A stretch of DNA of 51,870 nt from a bacterium (GCA_021811185.1 JAJZPL010000022.1:1-51870), one strand, 5' to 3'. Positions 42,849 to 51,192 are shown, counted from the first letter of the stretch. Notes: generated from the letters alone by a model not told the origin. Program-made: numbers and translations.

Positions 42849-44239
42849 TGCGACTGCCTTTTCTGCGTTCCCCAGCCGGTCTCCCTGAAAGAGAAACTGG
42901 CCCGCACCCTTTCCAGCAGCGTTATCTGCCGGTAGCCCAGGAACTCCACTACGGAAATAAAGCAGAGGCGGAGGATGTCCCGGTTCTTCTTATAGCGCCG
43001 GAAATTGTAGGTATCGAGGAAGATGGTGGCTATGTTTATGGAGATCCCCCAAAGGACGGCCACGGTGACGAACAGCAGCACGAACCTGATATTGAGCAGC
43101 CCGGCCAGGTACAGGATGGGGATCGAGAGGTAGCCGAGCAGTTCTATTACAGGCCCGAGGGCTTCCACTAATAAAAAGTAGGAGATCCCGAACAGGCTCA
43201 CGGCGCCGTATTTCGGGTTCAGGATCATGGCCCGGTTGTTTATCAGGCAGTCGATCAGGCCGCGGTGCCAGCGGTTGCGCTGCCTGCGCAGCATCTTCAG
43301 GGTAAAAGGCACCTGCGTCCAGCAGACCGGGTCCGGCACGAAAAATATTTTATAGGGGATCCTGTGGTCCAGGCAGTGCATGTGCAGGCGCATCACCAGG
43401 TCCATATCCTCGCCCACGGTCTTGCGGTAGCCCTTTATGGCCAGCACCATGTCCTTCCTGAACACCCCGAAGGCGCCGGAAATTATCAGCAGGCTTTTGA
43501 GGAAATTCCAGCCCGTGCGCCCCGACAGGAAAGCGCGCGTGTATTCCAGCACCTGGATGGTCTCCAGCGCGCTCTTCGGCAGTTCTATGTCTATCACCGC
43601 TCCGTCCTTCACGCGGCAGCCGTTCATCACGCGCACTATGCCGCCGGTGGCGATCAGTTCGTCGTCCTCTATGAAAAGTTTGGAGGCTTTCAGGACGGCG
43701 TCGGGTTCCAGCATGGAGTCGGCGTCTATCGAGCAGAACAGCGGGTACGAAGAGATGTTTATCCCGGCGTTGATGGCGTCGGCCTTGCCGCCGTTCTCCT
43801 TGTCGACCACCAGGAGGTTCGGGTAGTCCGCGGAAACGTAGATGTCCTTGATCGCCGCGTGAGGGACCTGCAGGCGCACCGGTTTGGTGTAGGCGCCCAG
43901 TTTGAAATCCTCTTTCAGCCTGGCCATGGTCCCGTCGCCGGAGCCGTCGTTTATCACTACGATCTCGAACTCGGGGTAATGCAGGTTCAAGAGCGACCGT
44001 ACGCTGCTGGAGATGACCGCCTCCTCGTTGTAGGCGGGCACTATCACGGAAACGGGCTTGTAGTAAGCGTCCGCGGTCAGCAGGCGCCGCGCGCCGCTCG
44101 AAGTGGAAAGATAAGAGTGCCGGATTATGTCCTTTAGCGCGAAAAGGATCAGCAGGGTATAGGTGGAATTTATCGCGAGGAAATACAGGAGGATGACCCC
44201 CTGCAGGTAGTAAGCGGCGGTGATAAGGGCGGGGGTCAT
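42845..44239 (-). CDS. Processive family 2 glycosyltransferase (BcsA/PgaC/HasA type)
   Basis: 464 residues. One N-terminal helix (about 8-32), a cytoplasmic GT2 domain and several C-terminal helices (about 345-420). GT-A motifs are complete: VSVIVPAYNEEAV, VINDGSGDGT, the DxD-like SIDADSML, GEDMDLVMR (general base Asp), and the processivity motif RRQRNRWHRG (QxxRW). Such enzymes polymerise and translocate glycans such as cellulose, hyaluronan or poly-GlcNAc. A C-terminal PilZ domain is absent, so c-di-GMP would not act directly on it. Overlaps of four bases with the HEAT gene and the transferase gene. Confidence 0.93.
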   Translation of the reverse strand: MTPALITAAYYLQGVILLYFLAINSTYTLLILFALKDIIRHSYLSTSSGARRLLTADAYYKPVSVIVPAYNEEAVISSSVRSLLNLHYPEFEIVVINDGSGDGTMARLKEDFKLGAYTKPVRLQVPHAAIKDIYVSADYPNLLVVDKENGGKADAINAGINISSYPLFCSIDADSMLEPDAVLKASKLFIEDDELIATGGIVRVMNGCRVKDGAVIDIELPKSALETIQVLEYTRAFLSGRTGWNFLKSLLIISGAFGVFRKDMVLAIKGYRKTVGEDMDLVMRLHMHCLDHRIPYKIFFVPDPVCWTQVPFTLKMLRRQRNRWHRGLIDCLINNRAMILNPKYGAVSLFGISYFLLVEALGPVIELLGYLSIPILYLAGLLNIRFVLLFVTVAVLWGISINIATIFLDTYNFRRYKKNRDILRLCFISVVEFLGYRQITLLERVRASFSFRETGWGTQKRQSH

Positions 44240-45333
44240 GCGGCGGCCTCCGCGCTGCTTAGCGCGTACCGCGCGGCGTCGGCGGCGAATTTGTCCGGGG
44301 AGGCGGTCTCGCTCCGCAGGATGTCCCGCCCTTCCCCGCCGAACCTGGCCAGGGCCAGCGCGGCGTTGATCCGCAGGTGGTAGTTCGCGTCGTGCAGCGA
44401 GTCTTTAAGCGCCGGGAGCACCTCGGGGCCGCACAGGTGCGCGGCTTTCAGGGCCGTAAGGCGGACCCGCCAGTCCTTATGGCGAAGGGCCGCCGGCAGG
44501 ACGGCAAGGTCGCCCATGCCGACCAGGGATTTTATGCAGGCGATCATTACTTCAGGCTCATCCTGGAACGTCCAGTAATATTCCATCACTATCAGGTCCA
44601 TCTGTTCGCAGCCGGCCGCGTGGCAGGCCGACAGGCAGTCGCGCTTCACCATGGCGAGGATCTCCGGGTCGGTCATGATGCGCTTCAGGAAAAATTTGAA
44701 TTCGGCCTCCCTGCCGGCGCCCTTCAGGGCGGTGATCGCGTTGAAGAAAACGTCCTCGGTATATTTCGCCGTCAGGTAAGGCAGGCCGGAGAGCAGCTTG
44801 CAGAGGGAATAGATGTACTCCTGGTCGCGGGCCAGCAGGCTCAGCCCGTAAATTATGCGGTACTTCACGTCGTTGGAGGTCTCCGCTTTGAAAAGGTCCG
44901 AAAAAAAATCCCTGTTCTTCGTGAGTTTCAGCGAGGAAAGGATGTCTACCGCGTGCGCCCGCTTGTACCAGGCCGGGTTCTTGCACAGGCGCTGGTAGTA
45001 GCGGTCGATCTTAAGTTTGTAGATAAGCTGGATGGCGCGCTCCGCTACCTCGCCCTGGAAACTCCCGATTATGCTGGCGACCGCTTCGCTGTAGGCCTCG
45101 TGATCCGTGGAATCCCGCGGCGCGGGAAGCAATTCCGACGGGTCGGTGACGGTTATTACGGCGGTGGTGATCCGGTGCTTGAGCAGTTCTTTTTTCGCCT
45201 CGGCCTTCTCCACGCGGCGCTTGTGGAGCAGCAGGAAGAGCACTTCGAAAACGTTGAAGGCCGCCAGCAGGCAGATCGCGATGTAGAGGAAGGTGTAAAA
45301 ATGGGGGGAGGAGGTAAGGCGCGTCAGGAACAT
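44236..45333 (-). CDS. Membrane-anchored HEAT-repeat protein
   Basis: 365 residues: one N-terminal membrane helix (about 13-38, FYTFLYIAICLLAAFNVFEV), a basic stretch, and a helical remainder with HEAT repeats, clearest near the C-terminus (ALRHKDWRVRLTALKAAHLC, LHDANYHLRINAALALARFG). HEAT arrays are binding surfaces; here the cytoplasmic array would hold or regulate the glycosyltransferase, whose gene overlaps by four bases. It follows the lone receiver gene, so a receiver-HEAT-transferase control chain is plausible. Confidence 0.82.
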   Translation of the reverse strand: MFLTRLTSSPHFYTFLYIAICLLAAFNVFEVLFLLLHKRRVEKAEAKKELLKHRITTAVITVTDPSELLPAPRDSTDHEAYSEAVASIIGSFQGEVAERAIQLIYKLKIDRYYQRLCKNPAWYKRAHAVDILSSLKLTKNRDFFSDLFKAETSNDVKYRIIYGLSLLARDQEYIYSLCKLLSGLPYLTAKYTEDVFFNAITALKGAGREAEFKFFLKRIMTDPEILAMVKRDCLSACHAAGCEQMDLIVMEYYWTFQDEPEVMIACIKSLVGMGDLAVLPAALRHKDWRVRLTALKAAHLCGPEVLPALKDSLHDANYHLRINAALALARFGGEGRDILRSETASPDKFAADAARYALSSAEAAA

Positions 45334-45382
45334 AATGCCGGCCGCCGGGAACTTCCGGGCTCAGCTTTGCCCGTGCAATCCC

Positions 45383-45760
45383 TTAGCAAGAGCCCCTTTT
45401 GTTGAGGAATCTGTCTATTTTTAATTTCAGGTGCTCGATGTTGGCGGGTTTGGTGATGTAATCCTCTATGCCCAGGTCATAGCCTTTCTTTATGTTGATC
45501 TCCTGCTTAAGGGAGGTCATCATAAAGATCGGGATACCCTTGGTTTCGGGATCTTCCCTGAGCCGCTTGGCCACTTCAAAGCCGGACAGCTTCGGCATAT
45601 TTATGTCAAGCAGGATCAGGTCCGGCTTGAAGACAGGGACTTTCTCCAGCCCCGCCGTACCATCGGAGGCCGTTTCGATGGTGTGGCCGGCTTTGGTCAG
45701 GTAGACCCGGCAGATCAGCGTAATGGATTCGTCGTCGTCTACCACGAGTATTTTAGCCAT
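45383..45760 (-). CDS. Stand-alone receiver (CheY-like) protein
   Basis: 125 residues, only a receiver: VVDDDES acidic cluster, phospho-Asp in LILLDINMPKLSG, Thr in MMTSLKQE, and Lys in YITKPANIEH. No output domain, so it must act by binding a partner; the membrane HEAT protein encoded 49 bases downstream is the obvious candidate. No histidine kinase is adjacent. A large hairpin ends ten bases before its start codon and no clear ribosome site is seen. Confidence 0.93.
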   Translation of the reverse strand: MAKILVVDDDESITLICRVYLTKAGHTIETASDGTAGLEKVPVFKPDLILLDINMPKLSGFEVAKRLREDPETKGIPIFMMTSLKQEINIKKGYDLGIEDYITKPANIEHLKLKIDRFLNKRGSC

Positions 45761-45770
45761 AACCGGTTCT

Positions 45771-45811
45771 CTGGCAGCCCGGTCCCGTCCGCACGGGGGC
45801 CCGGCTGCCAG
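45771..45811. promoter_or_regulatory. Large hairpin between the cyclophilin gene and the receiver/glycan operon
   Basis: CTGGCAGCC and GGCTGCCAG form the outer stem of a 41-base inverted repeat, with GC-rich inner pairing. No T run follows on either strand. On the minus strand it ends ten bases before the receiver ATG, so it could act as an attenuator or hinder ribosome access as well as end the cyclophilin transcript. Confidence 0.6.
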
Positions 45812-45827
45812 TCCTTATCGCTCCGTC

Positions 45828-46538
45828 TTAATTCAGCAGTTCCGCGCTCTTGATGTAGTCCATCTTGGGGAACTCGGCTTTCAGGTACTTGTTGCCCTGC
45901 AGCTGCACCAGGCCCTGGTCGGGGCCCATGCCGCTGGGGGCGCCTTCGCCGTAGCCGTTGTAGATGCTCTCTACCACGCCCATGCCTTCCACTACCTTGC
46001 CGAACGGGGAGAAGCCCATGCCGTCGAGGTTCCTGTTGTTGCCGTAGTTGATGAAGAACTGCGTGGTGCGGGTATTGGGGCCGGCCATCGCGTAGGAGAT
46101 GTACCCTTTGGCGTTGGACTGCGTTACGGGGTCGTCCTTGATGCGGGCGCCGCGCCAGGCCCCGGCGATCTCCGGGTTGCCGTGGATGCCGAACTGCACC
46201 ATGAAGCCTTCGATCACGCGGAAGAAAGCCACGTCGGTGAAGAACCCGGCCTTGACCAGGTTGTAGAAGCGGTCCGCGCCGAGCGGGGACCAGGCGCGGG
46301 TGACTTCCAGCGTGAAGTCGCCCTTCGTGGTCTCGAACTTCACCTTGAAGTTCTCGGGGGCTTTTTCAACGGCTTTCGCGGGGTTCTTGAGTATTTCCAT
46401 ATCTGTTTTTATCTCCTTGTTCGTCTGTGTCTGCGCCGCGGCCGGCCGCGGGTCCGGGCCGTTCTCCTGGGCTTTAGGGGCGCAGGCCGCCGCAAAGACC
46501 GCCGCTAAAGCGGCGATCGCTAAATTACGAGCTTTCAT
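45828..46538 (-). CDS. Cyclophilin-type peptidyl-prolyl isomerase, lipoprotein
   Basis: 236 residues. A lipoprotein signal with lipobox (AAVFAAACAPK) is followed by a Gln/Thr/Pro linker and one cyclophilin domain (about 60-236): FTLEVTRAWSPLGADRFYNL, DVAFFRVIEGFMVQFGIHGN, TRTTQFFINYGNN, GFSPFGKVVEGM. It speeds prolyl isomerisation of proteins outside the cytoplasm, tethered to a membrane. GGAGGTCC precedes the ATG. A gap of about 100 bases, AT-rich with TATAAT on both strands (46585-46592), separates it from the divergent OsmC gene. Confidence 0.93.
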   Translation of the reverse strand: MKARNLAIAALAAVFAAACAPKAQENGPDPRPAAAQTQTNKEIKTDMEILKNPAKAVEKAPENFKVKFETTKGDFTLEVTRAWSPLGADRFYNLVKAGFFTDVAFFRVIEGFMVQFGIHGNPEIAGAWRGARIKDDPVTQSNAKGYISYAMAGPNTRTTQFFINYGNNRNLDGMGFSPFGKVVEGMGVVESIYNGYGEGAPSGMGPDQGLVQLQGNKYLKAEFPKMDYIKSAELLN

Positions 46539-46637
46539 GTAGGGACCTCCTGGCTGTACGCGCTGCGGGGAAAGTTATATCATTATTATAATAGATTTGG
46601 CTCAAGAGCGGTTCAAGAAAAACTCCGGGGGCACTTT

Positions 46638-47039
46638 ATGGAATTTAAACTTAGCGCGGTTTACTCGGGCGACGGCCAGGTGGAGCTGACCCACGGCCTG
46701 AGCGGCAGCAAGCTGGTGACGGACCTGCCCCTGGACAACGGCGGCAAAGGGCGCACTTTCTCGCCCACCGACCTGGCGGCCGCTTCCCTGGCTTCGTGCG
46801 TGCTCACCATCATGGCAGGCGTGGCCGCGCGGGAGGGCATAAGGTTCGAGGGCGCTTCGTTCGAGATCGAGAAGCATATGCAGGCCAGCCCGCGCCGCAT
46901 AGGCAGGTTCACCGGGACCATAACGCTGCCCCCCGGCCTGGACGCGAAGCAGCGCGCCAAGCTGGAAGCCTGCGTGAGCGCCTGCCCGGTAGGCCGCAGC
47001 CTGCACCCGGATGTGAAACTGGATTTCAAGTTCCTCTGA
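46638..47039 (+). CDS. OsmC/Ohr-family protein
   Basis: 133 residues, one OsmC fold: TDLAAASLASCVLTIMAGVA with the first redox cysteine and ACVSACPVGRSLHP with the second. The family reduces organic hydroperoxides with these cysteines; the short CVSACPVGRSL form matches the OsmC/YhfA group. It has no signal peptide, so it acts in the cytoplasm. It opens a run of redox genes on this strand (rubrerythrin, flavoreductase, MsrA), though rubrerythrin seems to have its own promoter. Confidence 0.92.
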   Translation: MEFKLSAVYSGDGQVELTHGLSGSKLVTDLPLDNGGKGRTFSPTDLAAASLASCVLTIMAGVAAREGIRFEGASFEIEKHMQASPRRIGRFTGTITLPPGLDAKQRAKLEACVSACPVGRSLHPDVKLDFKFL

Positions 47040-47053
47040 CTTTTAGTTATAAT
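47025..47053 (+). promoter_or_regulatory. Candidate promoter for the rubrerythrin gene
   Basis: TTCAAG (47025-47030), 17 bases and a perfect TATAAT (47048-47053) overlap the end of the OsmC gene, about 40 bases before the rubrerythrin ATG. Confidence 0.5.
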
Positions 47054-47091
47054 CAGGGGGAAGTCTGAAAAACATACGAATGGAGGGGAAA

Positions 47092-47724
47092 ATGATAAAT
47101 GTAAAGAAACAGTTGTTCGCGCTTTCGGCGCTGGTCCTTGTGGCCGGCACGGCTGTCGCCGGCGAGAAGGCCGCGCCCGTCAAGCCCGAAACCACTACGC
47201 TCGAGAACCTGCAGACCGCCTTTAACGGAGAGTCCAACGCCAAGGCCCGCTACGAGGCCTTCGCGGCCAAGGCTGACGCCGAGGGTTACGCGGGCGTGGC
47301 CGGGCTGTTCCGGGCCGCCTCGCTCTCGGAGAGCATCCACGCCGCCAAGCACGCCAAGGCTATAGAGGCCCTGGGCGCCGTGCCTAAGGCCGACGTTAAG
47401 GCACCCGAGGTGAAGACTACCGCGGAAAACCTGAAAGCGGCCATTAACGGCGAGAACTACGAAGCCAAACATATGTACCCCGCTTTCCTTAAGAAAGCCG
47501 AGGCCGACAAGAACCAGATGGCTATGTACAGCTTCAAAGGCGCGCTGGCCGCCGAGAAGATGCATTCCAAGTACTACGCCCAGGCGCTGGCCGATCTCAA
47601 AGGCTGGAAGACCGCCAAGAAGTTCCTGGTCTGCCAGGTCTGCGGCTATACCACCATGGACATGAAGATCAAGGTCTGTCCCGTCTGCGCTTCGCCCCGG
47701 TCAAAGTTCACCGAAGTAATATAA
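47092..47724 (+). CDS. Exported rubrerythrin
   Basis: 210 residues from the ATG at 47092, which follows GGAGGGGAAA directly. It starts with a signal peptide (QLFALSALVLVAGTAVAGEK), unusual because rubrerythrins are normally cytoplasmic. The ferritin-like four-helix part has the diiron ligands (GESNAKARYEAF, SESIHAAKH, NGENYEAKHMY, AAEKMHSKYYA) and the C-terminal rubredoxin-like domain has CQVCGYTT and CPVCASP. Rubrerythrin reduces hydrogen peroxide with electrons passed through its rubredoxin iron. An exported form needs an electron source across the membrane; the next gene could supply it. Confidence 0.9.
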   Translation: MINVKKQLFALSALVLVAGTAVAGEKAAPVKPETTTLENLQTAFNGESNAKARYEAFAAKADAEGYAGVAGLFRAASLSESIHAAKHAKAIEALGAVPKADVKAPEVKTTAENLKAAINGENYEAKHMYPAFLKKAEADKNQMAMYSFKGALAAEKMHSKYYAQALADLKGWKTAKKFLVCQVCGYTTMDMKIKVCPVCASPRSKFTEVI

Positions 47725-47736
47725 GCACGCGGTCAG

Positions 47737-47763
47737 CCGGCGCCGTCTTACCGGCGGCGCCGG
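47737..47763 (+). terminator. Hairpin between rubrerythrin and flavoreductase genes
   Basis: CCGGCGCCG and CGGCGCCGG form a perfect nine-pair stem with a nine-base loop, followed by TTCAATTTT. It may end or attenuate the rubrerythrin transcript. The reductase ATG is nine bases later and has no ribosome site, so the hairpin may also control its translation. Confidence 0.55.
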
Positions 47764-47772
47764 TTCAATTTT

Positions 47773-49104
47773 ATGAAAAAGATCCTTCTTTTGGTTTTTC
47801 CAGCCGGCGCCCTGCTGGCCGTCCTGTTCTGGTACGGCAATAGCGTTGATTCCCCGGTCGGCAGCCTTTTCTCCGACCAGGCCGGGCTGCTGCTGGCCCT
47901 GGGCCGGCTGGCCGGCATAGTCGGCGCCCTTGGTGTTATGTCCCAGCTGCTGCTGGTCTCCCGGGCCAAGTGGCTGGAGCCGCTCTTCGGGCTGGACCGG
48001 CTGACCCGCCTGCACCACTTTAACGGGCTTATCATCCCTTTTGCCCTGCTTATCCACCCTCCGCTCATAGTCTGGTCCCATGCGCTGCAGAACGGCGCCG
48101 GTTTCTTCTCCCAGTACCTGGCCATCCTAAAGTGGGACGACATCCTCCCCGCCGCGGCCGGCGAGACGCTCATCCTGACGGCGGTCTTCCTGTCGCTGCC
48201 TTTCACCCGCCGCCGCCTCAGCTACGAGGCCTGGCACAGCGTGCACCTGCTGGCCTACGCCGGGCTGGCGTTCGCCATAGGCCACCAGCTGGAACTGGGC
48301 GGGGACCTGGCGGCCGAACTCCGTTATTTCGCCTGGACCTGGTACGGCCTGCTGGCTTTCACCGGAGTTACCGTGCTGTGGTACCGCCTGCTGCGCCCGC
48401 TGTGGTTCTATAAAAAGCATGGTTTCGTGGTGGACCGCACGGTCATGGAAACCCCCGACATCATGTCCGTCTACATAAAAGGGAACGGGCTGGAGAATTT
48501 TACGGTGGAGCCGGGCCAGTTCGCGCTGCTGCGTTTCTGGGCGCCGGGGTTCAAGCTGCAGGCGCATCCTTTCTCTTTCTCCCGGGCGGCGGACGGCAAA
48601 GAACTGCGCTTCAGCATCAAAAAGCTGGGCGATTTTACGGCTAAGCTCCACGCGGAGCTTAAACCGGGCACGCCGCTGCTGATCGACGGGCCGCACGGCG
48701 CGTTCACCGCAGCGCGCATGCGCACGGACAAGGCCCTGCTGGTGGCCGGCGGCATAGGCATCACGCCGCTGCGCGCGCTGGCGGAGCAGCTGGCCGCCCG
48801 GAAAATAGAAAGCGTGCTGGTGTTCTCCAACCGCGGCCGCAAAGACATCCCCTTCGAAAAGGAACTGGCGGAGCTGGAAAAGACCGGGGCGTTCAGGACC
48901 GTGCACGTGCTGAGCGAGGAGAGCGAATGGCCCGGCGAAAAGGGGCGCGTGGACGCCGAAAGGCTTAAGCGCCTGGTGCCGGACTTCGCGGAGCGCGACG
49001 CCTTCCTCTGCGGGCCCCCGCCGATGATGGCCGCGCTGAACGCCGGGCTCCGCAGGCTGGGGCTGCCGAAAAAGCAGGTGCACTTCGAGGCGTTCTCCCT
49101 GTGA
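47773..49104 (+). CDS. Ferric-reductase-like membrane flavoprotein (FAD/NAD(P)H oxidoreductase)
   Basis: 443 residues. About six membrane helices (residues 1-215) carry histidines fit for haem ([38 protein letters not shown]). The cytoplasmic half is a ferredoxin-NADP-reductase module: FAD site [13 protein letters not shown](P) site [15 protein letters not shown], and [11 protein letters not shown]. It should carry electrons from NAD(P)H to haem and an outside acceptor, as in ferric reductases, NADPH oxidases and MsrQ-type partners. The MsrA gene overlaps its end by four bases, and rubrerythrin precedes it, both with signal peptides. Confidence 0.9.
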   Translation: MKKILLLVFPAGALLAVLFWYGNSVDSPVGSLFSDQAGLLLALGRLAGIVGALGVMSQLLLVSRAKWLEPLFGLDRLTRLHHFNGLIIPFALLIHPPLIVWSHALQNGAGFFSQYLAILKWDDILPAAAGETLILTAVFLSLPFTRRRLSYEAWHSVHLLAYAGLAFAIGHQLELGGDLAAELRYFAWTWYGLLAFTGVTVLWYRLLRPLWFYKKHGFVVDRTVMETPDIMSVYIKGNGLENFTVEPGQFALLRFWAPGFKLQAHPFSFSRAADGKELRFSIKKLGDFTAKLHAELKPGTPLLIDGPHGAFTAARMRTDKALLVAGGIGITPLRALAEQLAARKIESVLVFSNRGRKDIPFEKELAELEKTGAFRTVHVLSEESEWPGEKGRVDAERLKRLVPDFAERDAFLCGPPPMMAALNAGLRRLGLPKKQVHFEAFSL

Positions 49105-49673
49105 GAAAGGCCGTAATTTTAATGCTGCTGCTGGGCCTGGCCGGCGGCGCGCAGGCCGGGAAAAAGGCGAAAACTAAAATGGAAAACAAACTGGAGACCG
49201 CTACTTTGGCCGGGGGCTGCTTCTGGGGCATGCAGGAGATCCTGCGCGCCGTGCCGGGGGTCGTTTCCACCAGGGTGGGCTATACCGGCGGCAAGACCGA
49301 AAACCCGGTTTACGAGGAAGTTAAGACCGGCGCCACCGGCCACGCCGAGAGCATCGAGATTAAGTTCGATCCCGCTAAAGCTTCCTACGGCGCCCTCCTC
49401 GACATGTTCTTCAAGATGCACGACCCCACCACGCCGGGCCGCCAGGGCAACGACGTGGGGTCCCAGTACCGCTCGGCCATCTTTTACCACGGCGAGGTCC
49501 AGAAAAAGGAAGCCGAAGCCGCGGTAAAAAGGGCGGCCGCTTCCGGGCTGTGGAAGCGGCCTATCGCCACGGAAATAGTCCCGGCCGTAAAGTTCTGGCC
49601 GGCGGAAGCGTACCACCAGGATTATCTTAAAAAGCATCCCGGCGGCTACACCTGCCACTTTATCAGGCACTGA
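49101..49673 (+). CDS. msrA: Exported peptide methionine-S-sulfoxide reductase
   Basis: 190 residues from a GTG at 49101 that overlaps the reductase stop (GTGA). A signal peptide ([17 protein letters not shown]) precedes the catalytic domain with nucleophile Cys in [39 protein letters not shown] and YHQDYL are family motifs. One C-terminal cysteine (TCHFIRH) may resolve the disulfide. MsrA repairs oxidised methionines; most are cytoplasmic, so the signal peptide places repair in the envelope. No MsrB domain is fused. Tight coupling to the membrane flavoreductase suggests that is its reductant source. Confidence 0.93.
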   Translation: MRKAVILMLLLGLAGGAQAGKKAKTKMENKLETATLAGGCFWGMQEILRAVPGVVSTRVGYTGGKTENPVYEEVKTGATGHAESIEIKFDPAKASYGALLDMFFKMHDPTTPGRQGNDVGSQYRSAIFYHGEVQKKEAEAAVKRAAASGLWKRPIATEIVPAVKFWPAEAYHQDYLKKHPGGYTCHFIRH

Positions 49674-49676
49674 TAA

Positions 49677-50312
49677 TTATTTCTTGATCGCGAAAGGAAG
49701 CCCGTGGCGCAATTCTTTGGCGCCTCGGGCTTTTTCGTACACGCCTATGTGGTTGGCCATCCACATGTACGGCGGGCGTGAAACTTCGAGGCGCTTAAGC
49801 ACTCGGCCCGAAGCCTTGCGGTCATAGGCAAAACCCAGGCCCGCAAGTTTTTCCGCCCAGTAGCGGCGGGGCCGCTCGTTAACGTGGTGGTGGCCGCCCT
49901 GCCCGGGCGGGGCCGCCGACATTACCAGCCTGTCGCTGAAAGCGGTTATGTTCTTTAAAAAAATATCCGTAAATTCTTCCGGTATATGTTCGGCCACTTC
50001 CAGGCAGAGCGCCAGGTCGAACCGGCCCCAGGTATTCTCGAACGGCGCGGCCAGGTCGCGCTTTATTATTCCCACCGGGAAGGAGTTTTCGGCCGGGGGG
50101 ATAACCCCGTCGAGGGACAGGACTTTTACCCCCAGGCCGCCGAACAGGCTGCCGTAAACGCCGCAGCCGCAGCCCAGGTCCGCCAGGCTCGCCGGGCGGA
50201 AGACCCCGTAAACGGCGGCGGCCACAAGCTCCGCCGAGCGCAGGTAGTCCGCGTTGCCTTTGCCCCATTGCAGGAAGAAGGCGGGGTCGTAGATCTTTTC
50301 CAGTTTTTCCAC
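49677..50312 (-). CDS. Class I SAM-dependent methyltransferase
   Basis: 211 residues. SAM-binding motif I LADLGCGCGVYGSLFGG (about 42-58), then VLSLDGV, a motif IV region FDLALCLEVAEHIPEE, and MSAAPPGQGGHHHVN, a post-II loop seen in small-molecule or sugar methyltransferases. The substrate is unknown. It is convergent with msrA, with three bases between the stops and no terminator. Confidence 0.85.
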   Translation of the reverse strand: MEKLEKIYDPAFFLQWGKGNADYLRSAELVAAAVYGVFRPASLADLGCGCGVYGSLFGGLGVKVLSLDGVIPPAENSFPVGIIKRDLAAPFENTWGRFDLALCLEVAEHIPEEFTDIFLKNITAFSDRLVMSAAPPGQGGHHHVNERPRRYWAEKLAGLGFAYDRKASGRVLKRLEVSRPPYMWMANHIGVYEKARGAKELRHGLPFAIKK

Positions 50313-50343
50313 CCGTAAATGTTAACACATTCGCGCGGGCAAA

Positions 50344-50367
50344 TAAAAAACGCGCCGCGGGGCGCGT
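50344..50367 (-). terminator. Intrinsic terminator of the small membrane protein gene
   Basis: On the minus strand, ACGCGCC and GGCGCGT form the stem, followed by TTTTTATTT at 50350-50341. It follows the stop of the gene at 50391. Confidence 0.85.
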
Positions 50368-50390
50368 TCTTTATTTTGAAGGCTGGCCGC

Positions 50391-50705
50391 TTACTTAAGC
50401 TGCTTGCTGATATGCACCCAGGCGCCCTTGAGCTCCTCGGTCATGTGCTTCATCTCGGCGGCGCCCACGCGGCCCACCCTGGCGTAGCGGATGGCTACTT
50501 CGTCCACCAGCTGGAAGTAGGCTTCCTTGTTCATGTCCTTCATCTTTTTCATCTTCTCCAGCACTTCGCCCTTCATCTTCAGGGTCCAGGCCTCTATCTT
50601 CGCGCGGTTCTCTACGCCGCGCTTGCCGGTGAGAAAATAGGTAGCCGCCGCGGCTATGGCCGCCAGCGCAATGCCCGCCCCGATCATCTTCTTCGATTTT
50701 TCCAT
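50391..50705 (-). CDS. Small membrane-anchored helical protein
   Basis: 104 residues: short basic start (MEKSKK), one membrane helix (MIGAGIALAAIAAAATYFLT), then a charged amphipathic helix or coiled coil (IEAWTLKMKGEVLEKMKKMK) to the end. The layout recalls YtxH-like proteins. GGGAGG precedes the ATG. No function can be assigned. Confidence 0.75.
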   Translation of the reverse strand: MEKSKKMIGAGIALAAIAAAATYFLTGKRGVENRAKIEAWTLKMKGEVLEKMKKMKDMNKEAYFQLVDEVAIRYARVGRVGAAEMKHMTEELKGAWVHISKQLK

Positions 50706-50758
50706 GTCGCCTCCCTTTTTAACTTCTTCCCGTATGATACAAAAAAACGCGGCTTCCG

Positions 50759-51118
50759 TTATTTGCCCAGCTTGCGCTTCTGGCGCAGGATATATTTTAT
50801 GGTCTTGTAGACGGCTTCCTGCTCGTGGGTTTTGTAGCCTTTCAGCAGGTCCATGATCTTCTTTTCTACGGAGCGCGTTCCGGGGAGAGGTTCCTTTTGG
50901 TCGCCTTCGTTAAGGAATTCGGAGGAGCTTATGCCGAAAACCTGGCTTAAGCGTTTCAGGGTCTTGAAACTTGCGGACTTGATGCCCCGCTCCAGCTGGC
51001 CTATGAAAGAAGGGTGCAGGTCCAGCTTTTCGGCCAGTTCTTCCTGCGTCCAGCCGTGTTTCAGGCGTTCCTGGCGGACTTTCTTCCCGATAGCGGAGCG
51101 GTAATCGCTGTTGTTCAT
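50759..51118 (-). CDS. XRE-family transcriptional regulator
   Basis: 119 residues from the ATG at 51118. The N-terminal Cro/C1 HTH covers about 10-70: KKVRQERLKHGWTQEELAEK, LHPSFIGQLERGIKSAS, LKRLSQVFGISSSEFL. The C-terminal 45 residues are helical and charged. A TATACAAT sequence lies only about eight bases before the ATG on the minus strand, so the transcript may be nearly leaderless. It is divergent from the receiver gene and may control that promoter. Confidence 0.9.
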   Translation of the reverse strand: MNNSDYRSAIGKKVRQERLKHGWTQEELAEKLDLHPSFIGQLERGIKSASFKTLKRLSQVFGISSSEFLNEGDQKEPLPGTRSVEKKIMDLLKGYKTHEQEAVYKTIKYILRQKRKLGK

Positions 51119-51192
51119 GTTCAAATTGTATAACCTCTGTCTATCGCAATCCACACACCGCCGGTACTTAAGCAAGATACGCACCAGAGGTG

